Assembly (NCBI GenBank): GCA_003260075.1
Contig: QLIY01000135.1
Coordinates: 1 to 64,000, forward strand
Source of the DNA: Phallusia mammillata
Lineage: Eukaryota; Chordata; Ascidiacea; Phlebobranchia; Ascidiidae
Direction of reading: 5' to 3'
Length of the DNA: 64,000 bases
Made by a program: the position numbers and the translations under genes. This document shows, in pieces, positions 46,201 through 57,700 of this stretch (positions are counted from its first letter, which is position 1; each line of letters begins with the position of its first letter). The notes beneath the pieces are model-generated. The model did not search any database and was not told where the DNA came from. It was given only the letters and a program-made list of their open reading frames with translations.

Positions 46201-48228
46201 CGACGTTTGAGGTAGTCCAACTCTCGGGATCTACCATTCCAATACAAACTAACAAGATAATGCAAGACTATGTGTGTAGGACCAAAGGAAAACTAGCATT
46301 TTCCGAGCCCTGTTTTACGTTTTTATCGTGGTTTGGGTGTGACTTTTTACACTGCATTGAACTTATTTTTTGATAATTCATCCGATGCTAATCTTGATAC
46401 AGTAATAGAAAAAGTAGCGGCACAAAGTAACCATTACTACTATAACTATTATTTTTGTGACGTAACTATTACTTTTGCGACGTAAAGCGTCGACTGAGTA
46501 TTTGTGGTGTGAACATATCAACAAATCCTAATGAATAACTTTCACAATAAAGTCATCTATGTAGGGCAACATTCCCTAAAAACGCATTACAAAACAAGTA
46601 TTTTAAATAATTTTCTGAATCCCTCGCGATCGACTTGATATCAGTCCGAGATCGACCAGTCGATCGCGATCGACGGGTTGGGCACCCATGAGTCTTGACT
46701 GTTTTAGGTTTTAACAAACAGAACAACGCAACGTTGTTACGTCATAGAGCACGCAATCAATCCCTTTTGTCAGTTATTTTATTTTCTCGCTTTATAAACA
46801 GAACGTATTCATTTTCATTACATTTTGAATATAGTTGTATTTTTTTTGTTAGATTTAATAATTTACCTAGAAACCATTTCTGTGGTGCCCCTCCTTTACT
46901 TGATGCCCTAAGCACGTGCTTATATTGCTTATAGGTTAATCCAGCACTGCATACAGACTAAACACTTTGACATGTCGGTGGATGACTTCAGACTTGTCAA
47001 AGTTTTCAGTCTGCTGTTGTCTCCATCTCTCGTATTGAGTCTCTGGTGACTCGTGATTTATAATATACTACACACAGTTTGTGGAATACATTATGATGAT
47101 GATTTAATCTGACTGTATTTTTTTGTTTTGTAGCTTTTCTGTTTGGTGGAATCAATTCATTCGTCCATACAGTCATGTATACATACTACGGCTTATCCGC
47201 ATTTGGACCTCACATGCAAAAATACCTTTGGTGGAAAAAGTACATAACTGTACTGCAACTTGTAAGTCATAACAATGTGTGCTTTTTGTGGTAATGCTAA
47301 TTAGGTAAACCTTCACGCAAACGCCAATCGTTTTGACTTTTACTAACATGCAAAAGTAACCTTTGCAACTATATGCTATAATTAGTTAAAGGACTAATTT
47401 AAATGTGCACGCTTTTGATTAGTAGTAGTACGCACAGTATTCTTAAAAATTACTGTAAACTATATTAATGTTTTTAGGAGTGTTTAAATGTTAAAATATA
47501 AAGAAGATGTACCAAAGTTACATCAGTGTATATGGTATATCATCTTTTTTAAAACGACGTTTTTCAACTTCAAATTCGTTGAGGTTTTCGTAAATGGGCG
47601 ACCACCTGAAATGTACAATTTTTTCCAAGATTTTTCATTGTTGCAAGTTTGTATTCAGTCTATTAAATGATGTGTTGAGGCAAAAATTGTCCAAGACCTC
47701 AAAAGGTTGAAACCAGTAATGGGATTCAGTCGGTTATATATAGAACCGTCTCACGAAATTTTACAAGATCAGCGAACCGGTTAGCATTACTGATATGAAA
47801 TATAACTTTTTGTAACAGAACCGGCTGAAAAATACGACTTTTGTGATAGAACCGGCTGACAAAAAATTTGAATCCCACCACTGGTTGGCCCACTGTTTTC
47901 AATCAAAGCATTTTAAAAAATTAGCGCCATTGTTTGTCTATTGAAATGACTATATATAGCATTGACTCACTTTTTTACCACTCAGAGTCAATTTGTCATC
48001 CTATTCTTTTACTGTATCCGGAGTTTGACAACTGGATGTGGTTACGCTGCCTGGATGTGCACGTTAAACATCGGCTACGCTATCAGTCTTCTTCTTCTAT
48101 TCCTTAACTTCTACTTCCAAGCCTACATCTACCGCAAGAGCGCCACCAAGAAACAGAAGGGTACAGCTGTGACGAATGGAGTAGCTAAGAACGGTGCTGT
48201 CGCAAACGGAAATTTAAAGCACGATTGA
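37221..48228 (+). CDS. ELOVL family very-long-chain fatty acid elongase A, 6 exons
   Basis: A paralogue of ELOVL B in divergent orientation, with the same predicted reaction and ER location. Exons are 37221-37281, 38504-38691, 39222-39302, 42524-42695, 47134-47261 and 47986-48228. The first five have exactly the lengths of gene B (61, 188, 81, 172, 128). Total 873 nt, 290 aa, all phases consistent. Exon 1 reads [20 protein letters not shown] and joins [14 protein letters not shown]. Exon 3 carries LLCQAVDYS, a motif region shared with vertebrate ELOVL1/4/7. Exon 4 has [18 protein letters not shown] and the catalytic HVYHH. Exon 5 has [16 protein letters not shown] and [11 protein letters not shown]. 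Exon 6 has a last membrane segment and a lysine-rich tail ending NLKHD. Introns are several times longer than in gene B because of inserted elements. Poly(A) signals are candidate AATAAA at about 49083 and 49271. Confidence 0.95.
37401..37430 (-). other. Hammerhead-core-like motif (CTGATGA...GAAAC), weak
   Basis: On the minus strand CTGATGA is followed 18 bases later by GAAAC, with GCAAAT-type spacing like that at 62132-62160. Flanking bases (CATTTGATTAATAAAGC and ATGTCGCTT) are shared with 62.1 kb, so both belong to one repeat family. A complete ribozyme fold is not evident. Confidence 0.3.
38862..38961. mobile_element. Truncated CAGTGGTGGGA-family MITE
   Basis: It starts CAGTGGTGGGACTCTATAGAACC and contains GAGATCTGCGAACCGGTGAG and TTTTTGTAACAGAACCGG. 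It then breaks off before the usual right end. Confidence 0.7.
41641..41673 (-). other. Hammerhead-core-like motif, weak
   Basis: The minus strand reads CTGATGA, then AGACGCCC...GGACATC, then GAAAC and GTTGGAATAAAAA. This core recurs in invertebrate retroelements of the Penelope type (established knowledge). Nearby GCCAGAAGAGCTC (about 41609-41621, minus) is shared with the hairpin at 55566. No reverse transcriptase is seen. Confidence 0.35.
43916..44094. mobile_element. CAGTGGTGGGATT-family MITE with perfect target duplication
   Basis: The ends are CAGTGGTGGGATTTA and GAATCCCATCACTG. The 8-bp duplication CCCTTAAC (43908-43915 and 44095-44102) is perfect. This copy defines the family boundaries and shows it to be hAT-like. 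It is in intron 4 of ELOVL A. Confidence 0.95.
45796..46949. mobile_element. Long non-autonomous hAT-like element, CAGGGCCGGATTAAC ends
   Basis: The ends CAGGGCCGGATTAAC and GTTAATCCAGCACTG are inverted. The 8-bp duplication CATACAGA (45788-45795 and 46950-46957) is perfect. Subterminal GCCCTAAGCAC occurs near both ends. The element is interrupted by the one at 46170. No transposase ORF is recognised. Confidence 0.93.
46170..46691. mobile_element. hAT-like element nested in the 45796 element
   Basis: The ends CAGGGGTGCCCAATC and GTTGGGCACCCATGA are inverted. The 8-mers GTCTTGAC (46162-46169 and 46692-46699) match perfectly. GATCGAC/GTCGATC motifs lie just inside both ends. Confidence 0.88.
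47714..47883. mobile_element. CAGTGGTGGGATT-family MITE
   Basis: The ends CAGTAATGGGATTCA and GAATCCCACCACTG are inverted. The flanks GTTGAAAC and GTTGGCCC match at 5 of 8 positions. It lies about 100 bases before exon 6 of ELOVL A. Confidence 0.8.
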
Positions 48229-51200
48229 TGATAGATGCAGAGGCGTTAGCTACAATGGTTGTTCTTTGTATTCAAGTATTCAGGGCCCCTGCCTTCACAA
48301 AAAACGTCGACATTATAGATTTGCTTTCGTTTTTTTGCAATCTAGGCGGTTTGTAATATTTTATTGAGGTTAATTTTCATTTTTTTAGTTTGCTTTTGGA
48401 ACTACCCCGTAAAAATGTCAATTTTTTTCGTGGTATTTTCAACTTGTGGGTTTGTAAAATTCTGCTGTCGATACGTACTTTTAATATAAGATGCATAACA
48501 CTATACCTGTCAATGAAATTCTTAAATTACAAAAAATAAGGTTTTTATTACTGACAATGTTTAGTGGTAAATTTTCTGTTTATTTCTCTGACAGGGCATT
48601 TCAATCTCTGTTATATATCGCAAATGAATTGTTTGTCTTAGAATCATCCTCAAATAGCGTATGTGGTACTTTATTTCATGCGTTTGCAATTCTTTTAATA
48701 TCGAAATCGGTTTTATATCATGCAGCAAGTGCAACTTCTAAAGTACTTTTTGAACTACACATATTTTATGATGACGTTTATATCAGCAATAGTTAGTTAC
48801 CATTAATCAACAAATCATTCATTTGTTTGGGGTCATTTTGCAACTGTATCGATTCTACTAGGTTTGATTTACAGCCAGTACATACGTTACAGTTAGCAAA
48901 AACATCAGCTGATTGTGCATTTTTCAGTGTTGTACTATGCACTCTTGTTTAATTTGTGCCGATATAGAACTACCATAGTCCTATATGCTATAGCAGTTTG
49001 ATATTTGTATTTGCCGTGCTTCGATTAAAGGGGTATTGTGACGAATAACTTTACGACAAGTTACGAGAGATATTTAAATCAAATAAATACGGCTGTGTGG
49101 TTCTATTTTTACTGCGTTTCCATCAGTGCCGAGTTTATGTGTGCGAATACCATGCAGTACAAAACTATGTGAATCTATTTTTGGTGTTTTGCGTTTTTAG
49201 TGTTTCTTTTGAATGAACCCCTTACAAAACAATTATTAGAAATCACACTTAACTTCCGTATTACAGCCAAAATAAATCTTATTTCACCTTCATAAAGTTA
49301 ATAATCGTGCAAAATTGTTTATTAGTACATTGGACCATTTTATTACGATTGTACTAATGCACAATGGAAAGAGCAACGTAAATTCGGCACTGGCTTAAGA
49401 AAGAGCTCTAAATATTTGTTGTTGGGCGCCACCTTCTGGCAGTAATTAATAAATAATTTTAGGGGATTATGCAATTGCTTGACTTTCAATTCCAAATGTG
49501 CCGTTATGTTGCAAATAACTACAGGCTTTTGCGCAGGTCGTAAGCTTATGAAACATCGCACAAACCATTTTGCTTGCATGTGTCATGTTACAATTTTGAT
49601 TTTCTTTGCATTATTCTTGAACAGATCTTCATTTATAAGTTTATGCTTTTTACAACTTGTTCTAAAATTATAAGTGACACCTTTTGAAACAGTTGTCAAA
49701 CTGCACGCCGTGAACGGTACGGAATTTCTACATAAATTTTGTTGTGTTCAATATGCAGCAATTGGTACAATGTAAATAGGTGTATTGGAATGTTACACTT
49801 TAATTATGATTATAATTTTTGAGACAGTATTTCTATTATCCTCGTTTTTTGTTTCTGTTTTGAAGGTTGCATGATGATGTTTTGGTACAAGTTTCTACTG
49901 GTTGTTTACAAACTTTGCAACACGGATGTGTGACGCCTATATTATTAATTTTACAAAAACCATACCTTGCTTCTATACTCTGTATGTCCTACTGCACACT
50001 AGAATACTTCAAGATGATAATCAGTTAATGAACTGTAAGTTTAGTTTCGAATTCTAGATGTGTTTTTCAGAACAAGAAACTTTGCTATAGTACTAATAGG
50101 TTGAATCAGTGTATATTTCCAGTTTAAGAAATATACATGTGCGCTTTGCAGATGTTGTCTTAGCTTCTTATAGTTCTTACTTATGTGCATGGGGAAGGGA
50201 ATGAAAAAAAAACAGAGGAGGCTTTCTTGAGCCAAGAGCACTTGCCTTCTTACTTTAACATTTGCTTAAGTGAAGAAAGAATGCGCTTTGATGAATAGAA
50301 CAATATCGGGGCAAGATAAGAACGAAAAGCACAATGTTTCAAGAATAAAAACACACACAAGGCAAGAGATGAACAGCAAACAATCTGCAACCGAACAGTA
50401 AAAGTGCAATGCGACCAAAAAGCTACAAAACGTTTGTGTTTAAGATGCAGAGAGCACCTTAGAAGCCAGAGCTAGAACAAATTACTGTAGACGGACCCTA
50501 AACCAGGGGAACGGTGCCCTATGCATTTTCCCTATTGGTAACAAATTTTGTACGTGTACCTCTTGGGGGTACGAAGCACTAAAGCAGGGGGTTCGACATG
50601 CAGGGTGAAATCATACCGTATTTAGGCATATTTATAAAGAATGCGTAACAAGTTACTTTGTTGTATGTCTAAAACGGGTTGGTTTTGTATTACTTACAAT
50701 ACTGTTTTAATGCATGCATCCAGCACGCAAGTTATAAATAGCTATTATTACAATTATGTTAATTCCTATTATTACCATTTTATTGACTTCCGTCGGCCAT
50801 TTTAGTCAAGGGGTACGAGAAAATTTTATGAAAGCTCAAAGGGTTCAAAGGGCGCAAAAAAGGTTAAGAAACACTGCCCTAAACCAATAAAAACTGTTGT
50901 TAGATGTAACACTTCTTGAAAAAGGTCTGTACACTGGATGAAATAGTCTGCACTTATGGAATGTAAATAGGTTATGGGCATGCGCAGGATTTAACCTGGA
51001 AGGTAACTCCAAATGTGAATTAAGGTAACAAAGACACCAACAATGTTCTGCCTTTGTCAAAAGTTATGGGTGAAAATGAATTTTGAACGGTACAGAAATA
51101 GTGGAGACTGCTGAATTTAGGGAACTTATTGCGTTTGAAGAAAGTGGTGTCGTAACACTGTTAAAGAAGTGCATGGTAATGAAAATGCAACAGTTCAGTA

Positions 51201-51765
51201 GCGATTTGCAAAGCATAAGGCAACTACAGACAGGCTACGTTTAAGCATGATCAGCTGTTGATTGTTTTTAAATGGTAAAATATTTTTTGAACTATTCTAT
51301 AATACGAAAAAAAATTCACATCCAATTCGAATTTTAAATGTAAACATTTGGATTACTCAAGTTATTGTTTGAAATTCTATTTTGGGCTCCCCTAGTTTGT
51401 TAAATTTTCGCCCAAGCGTTGCTTTTAGCGTAAGAAAAACATAACAACGAAAAGTGAAAAACGTGGTACTAAATACACTAAGCTAACTTCCTAATGTTGA
51501 AAAAGTGTTTGAACCCTAAATTGGGCCACTGAATTTGATTTAAACCGGTTTAAAGCGACACTTTTAGTGTGGAGCAAAAAAACAGGCAAACACAATAATA
51601 CTGAAAAAGGCGGTACCAAATGTACCAAACAAACTTTTGTTTTTAAGAAGTTACTTTAAGTCTTCGCCGCTGCCTTCTGACACGAAGATCTCTCGAATCA
51701 GCTGTTGCAGCTTTTTGTGTGGTTGTGAAAATGCTTTTCCTTTCAGCGACACTTTTACGGTGCCG
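48229..51765. other. Convergent spacer between ELOVL A and the TRPC-like gene
   Basis: It contains the 3' UTR of ELOVL A with AATAAA at about 49083 and 49271. Apart from the transposon at 50504-50876 I recognise no gene. Short ORFs have no domain signal. Confidence 0.55.
50504..50876. mobile_element. hAT-like element with perfect target duplication
   Basis: The ends CAGGGGAACGGTGCC and GGTTAAGAAACACTG are weakly inverted. The 8-bp duplication CCCTAAAC (50496-50503 and 50877-50884) is perfect. Confidence 0.85.
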
Positions 51766-54700
51766 TTAGATGACCATCTCCCCGTGAAGAACTTTCTTCT
51801 TGACGTAACGCAGAACTACCAATCGTAGAACTTTCGTGTACCGCGTTTCACCCTCGAATAGCATAACGGTGTCCCCGCCCAGGTTAGGATCGATGCCTGT
51901 TCTTCTTCGTTGCTGATAAATACAGTGAATATCATATTTACACGTTCTTGCATATTAACATGTTAAGTCACTGAAGATGCCCGTTAAGCCTAAAAAAGTT
52001 AATCAGCAAACAGTGTACGTCCAACTGGCTTGTGATATGAAAATCCAATTGCTTTATAGCCCAAAAATTCCTTAAAAATCAGTTTTAAAAGTAACTATAT
52101 AACCATGGTAAAACTTCTTTCGTGGATTCGAATCCCACCGCTTGTCAGTTTTTCTTACCTAGCGTTGCCACAGACCACCTTGGCTTTATAGCAGGACTAG
52201 TGTTTATGTAAAAAGGATTTTACCACTGAATGTGACCCGTTTCAATTTGGTGCAATGCTGAGCTTACGTGTGTTAATTTGGAGTTACGAATGAGGCCAAT
52301 ACATTTCTGTAAAGGACTTCTAACCATTACTGATGGACCAAGTACTATTAAAATGGCTAAGCCGCTGGCAGCACTCAATGTATGTTATATATGTTGACTT
52401 TATTTTGCTGAGCACCAAACACACATAAGTCAACAGCTGCCAGTAAAATTGTCAAGTGATTTTAGCCGCATTGTTGAAAAAAACACCGGACGCATGGACT
52501 TTGTCAAAAACAAAACAGAATGGATTCACTCACTAGCAATGCACTTAAATGGTTTAGCGAGCCTTTATTTATTTAAATTTTTAATCAAAGTGTCTCCGCG
52601 GGCCGTAGAGCCCTATATATTACAGACCACAGGTTTCCCTTCTGTTTTAGAAGGAACCATTTGTACCAGACCATATATTAACCCAGTACTTATGAGCTCA
52701 GTCACTTATTCGCCTTGTAATAACGGTGTAGCTGCAGCGCGTTTAGCTTTCATCCACCAATTGTGCCCTCCACTTTTTTGCGCTCCATAACGTTTCAACG
52801 TTGCACAGCTTTTTCTGGCTTGGTGTTTGTTTTAGTGCAACTGTGTCGCTATGTTGTCTTTCAGCAAGCGAAATAAACTCAACCTACCAAGTTGATGTGG
52901 TTGGTTCCATTGCCAGTGACAGGAAAGTTCATGTTGCTCATAGGAGGAGTGTTGATGCGGTACAACCTCCCTGTTGCTCTGCGGAACGAGTTACCGATAC
53001 TTCTCATCATTCTCTTGACGGTCTTCAACCTCGGAATGAGATTCATTGGAGGCGGACAGTTGATCTCGTTGCGAATGAACTTCAGCCATAGTTGCGTTCT
53101 GATGAATTTTCGCATAGTTGATTAGATTAGAAGTAAAAAAACGCTATTTTTTTTCCGAGAAATCCGCCCCCAAAAATGTTTTTTTCCTTTAATTTTTGAC
53201 CCCAAAGAATGAAAAAAGTTTTTTTTGCAACCTTGGGTCAATTTTTTGTTTTCTAACCGGTTTGGAGGTTCCACAAAAGGTGAACACTGAACAGTACGAT
53301 AGCCACTTGGCGTTCTTGGCAACGAAAAAAATCTAAGTCATGTTATTTATCCTACCTGTGGAATTTCCATTCCCTCTCAGAGTCGTCGTGTGTTTTCTGG
53401 AAACTGTTGCTCATCATAGCGATAAGCATGTTGACAAGCAGAATGATCGCACCGAAGTGATACAGGCCAATAATAACACCACCCGTCTAACAGCACACGA
53501 ACATAGTTATGTAACAGTATTACCGAAAGCTGGTTTAATCCGTCTCTTTCAAAAATATACGTGTTTAATTTAAAGAATATATGATGTTGCCAACTTTATT
53601 ATATTTTTCACACTTTCATCTTTTTTTTATTTTACTGTTTATTACAATGCATAAATTAATGTATTAGTCAACATTTGGAATGATTTAATGAATTAAAAGC
53701 AGGCAAAAATGCATAACCTCAACGTTCATATCATGCAAACAACACACAATGGCACATTTATATTTAATACAAGCATGCACCAGAAGCTGGCGTACAAACA
53801 CATGCTAAACATAAACATAAAGTGAATGAAACAACATGACAGTGAATGAATGTTAGTGAATTTTATCTAAATTCGTATAGGGGTTGGTTGATTGGGCTGG
53901 CAAATCGTTTTCAACAGCTTTCTTAACTTTAAAAAACGCAGTTTATAAAATCTGACACTACAGCAAACCTCGGTTAATCCGGACCCGCCTGGAACCAAAA
54001 TTTTGTCCGGATTAGGCGAAGATTAACCGAGACTGTATGTCTATTTAAATGTTCCCTGCTTAAGTAACACCCGGGTTCGTAATATAACATTGCACATTAT
54101 TTATTTGTCATATTTTAATACTATCAAGACACATGCTAATCGTACCAACGGCAGGCGTTTTTTCAGCCTTGCCATAACCAAAACACGACAAAAAGTTGAT
54201 CAAAAATAACATCCATTTGCATTAATCCAGTTTTTTTTCGACTGGTTCGATATCACAGGCAAACCAAACTAATTGCTGATTTCAAGACCCGACCACTATC
54301 AAGTAAAATGCTTTAAATTTGAACTAACCACTTCCTGCAAAACGTATTTTTCTGTGCATAGATCTACTGGGTACCAAGCTTGTGGGTCACCATAGCCAAA
54401 CAATGTCCAAAAGAACCCAAGCATTGCTGTGTCAATTTGGGTCATTTCGAATGTTGCCGAGCTTGTCAAATCTGAGCGAAATTAAGATGTGACGTAATGT
54501 GCTTGATCACATGACATGTGACGTATAATTTCTGTGGCCCATTCGGATTTTTTTCAAAAATGCTGATTTCGATTTGGATTTTGAACTGATTTGTTGAAAT
54601 CGAAGTTTCTTTCATATTTTGAGAGGGGATATACTACTGCACAGTTATTTAGAGAGATTCATTAAGAATACAGGAGTTACGTATTTAAACGACTGTAATT

Positions 54701-57700
54701 AAGGTAACCTGTAAATTTAAGACCGTATAATGACTCAATTTAAAGATTGCTATATATAGGTCTATTGAACGTTATTCGGACCCAAAAAGTATGCAAAAAA
54801 CAGCTTTTTGAACGTTTTTTAGATTGATTAGAATGCCTAAAAAGTGCATTTAAAAATAACACGATTTTTAAATGTTTTTCAGGCAATAGGGGTATTTGTT
54901 TTACAAAATGTATGTCTGTTAAAAAGCAACACTATCAACGCATGACGTCATCACATATGATGTCACACAAATAACTTCACCACTAAGGAAATATGGACAA
55001 CAAGTACAACTTTGCTGGAAAGGAATTCACCCCAAAAAATCAATTTGAACCACGGCAGCCGGGATAGAGACTGACCACTATTTGAAGATGAAAATCCTGT
55101 GGGCAATTATCAATTTGATACCACGACCTGGGGTCAGCCTCGCCAAACAATGTCCAAAAATATCCCACCATTGCAGTAAACAGTGATGTAGGTACCATGC
55201 TGCTGTCCAAGGTAAAGTCTATACATCAGGATATATATGACCTCAAGTTTTTTTACTCTGTTTTGAGTTAACTTTTATTCTACTTTGTGTTAGGCCAATT
55301 GGTACAGCGTGAGCCCCGGAAGAGCTCCCGTCGTTAGTTCAAATCCCGCCACAGACTAGATTTTTCTGACCTGTGTTTTGCCATATGGAAATGCTAGGGA
55401 GACCGGCTAAATTTGGTATAACGCCTTCATTGGGCCTGGCGTGCTCTGCTTGGCTATTGAGCAAATTTAGTTTTAGAGGCTCTTCGCAGTGTACCATCCA
55501 ATACCAGTTTTTCGGTTTCACACTACAGGACTTTTTTATAAGCTATTGCTGCCAGGCATAATATCAAGTTTATAGAGCTCTTCTGGCAAATGAGCTCTAC
55601 AAATATTGCCAGAAGAGTTCTATAAACTTTAAGGACTTTTCTTTACCCAACGAAGAAAAAGTTTAACGTTTAAAGTGCAAATAAGAACATTCTGACAGTA
55701 CTGTTAAAAGCCGCATGCATTTTAAACTAGAACTTTGCAGTAAACGTTCAATTCCAGTGTTTTAGTTAGTACTGAAGTATTTGAGGCTAGATAAAAAGCG
55801 GCCCCATAAAACGTCGTATTCAATTCGACATCAGTGATAAGGTTTCAACTCCTGACCTCAACAATAGGATCACAGCAGGTCAGTCGGATTGATTTAGGTT
55901 GAAATGAAATAGTAGTTAAACTTAGCAAAGATGAAACAGCGAAGGATTTAAAGCTGTGAGCGTTGCAGAAAATTTTACCAATTCTTGTAAGCGATGTTGT
56001 TCGGGGCAGTTTTGGACAGTGTACCAAGTTTGTGGGGCCCCGTAACCAAACAAGGTCCAGAAAAGACCAGACAGTGACGATTCAAACTCCGTCATACGAA
56101 ATGATTTATCACCAGGGGCTGTAAAATTTTGTTACTGCCTGGTTAAGGGCTGCATAAACCGTTTTTTTTATAGATGATAAGGGTTTATCACAAATTATGT
56201 TTTAGTTGCGTCTTGATTTTTTTAAACTGTAATATATAATTAGTTTAGAAAATAAATCTGATTATTTGGAAATTCCGTTTTATCTCAAACTAAAGCCTAT
56301 TACTATCAGAAAGTTCCGATTAAATGCATTTTCGGTTAAACGCAAGAGAAGAGAATTTCGAGTTGCAATCACTAAAATCGTATGCCAGAAATTGTCCAAA
56401 AATTGAACATTTAAAAAAATACGGCTGTACGGGAATTATGCTGTGCGCTTTTCTTTTTTTGACAAAAAATCAACCCCTCATGATCTACACCATATTAAAA
56501 ATATTGCGTAAAATGGTGCTTTTATAAGTCTGGAAAAAGCCTCTAACGTGTTTAACACAGAAAGTTCATCAGATGAAACAGTTAGTATGATTTGAAAACT
56601 ACCACACCAAAAAAATATGCTTTTACGTGTTTGAGCGCTACTTGGTTAGTGGACTACTGCAGCATCTAATTTACGAACCCAAAAAGTGAACATATTTTTT
56701 TCAGGGCAATTAGTGAAGCCTATGGCGCTTGAAACGTCCCAATATCCAAATAGAGCCCAAAACATGCCAGAAAGGGCGTCAAAAATGTTCGTTAACCTTT
56801 GCGATGCCTCGTCGAAGTCTACAAGGCAAAAGTTTTACCCTGAATTTTCACTAAAATTAGCACGAACTATTAAAATATAGGATTTTTTTCACTATATGAG
56901 CCTTCATTATCTTTTAAAAACTTTTTGGAAAGAAATTTCAACTTTTTTCGGAATTAGTTCATAAGTTATCTAGGTTGCTATTACAGTTACTACATAAGAA
57001 TCCAGTTAATCGCATAATCCGTATTATATTGCATAGGGATTGTAAAACCTAGATGTAGTCATATGATAAAAAATAGTCCGGTTAATCGCATAAATCGATT
57101 AATTGCCCAAAAAAGTTGAACAAATTGATTATGCGATTAACCGGATTTGTCTGTATAATAAATTCATATGATAAGTCACAAATGTCATGAATGTATGAAG
57201 AACGCGAAATTTGACCATACGATGAATGAAAATGGAGCAAATGGCATGCTTGCATGATTTCTATGTGAATAGTGACTGAGTTTAAGTCTAACCAGTTTGG
57301 TACTGAAACTTTTTTCAGGACAATGTTCAGTGTCCAGCCATTTCAACGGCTCCCCGTAACCGAACAAGGACCAAAACATTCCCTCCATTGTTGTGTACAA
57401 AACAGTAAGTTGCATAGACACCTTATCTTCCAAATCTAAGGTTTTGTACATTAGAGTTGTAAGCTGGCCTAAAACTGAGGCCCGAACCCGAAATTACAAA
57501 TCCTAAACCAGGCCAGAATCTGATAGTGCAAGGCTTAAACCAGGCCAGAATCTGAAAGTGCAAGGCTTAAACCCGGCCAGATCTAAAGGTGGTAAGCCCA
57601 GAATCTAAAAGTAAAATGCCTAAAGCCGGCTAGAATCTAAAAGTGCATGCCCTTAAACCAGCAAGAATCTAAAAGTGCAAGACCTAAAACCGCCCAAAAT

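Noticed and set aside
51600..51760. Open frame downstream of the TRPC stop (minus strand, containing SLKGKAFSQPHKKLQQLIRE)
   Set aside because: It could be an alternative last-exon frame, but the TRPC-like reading YTKVLRLVVLRYVKKK ends at 51766 in phase with the previous exon and no family match was recognised for the other frame.
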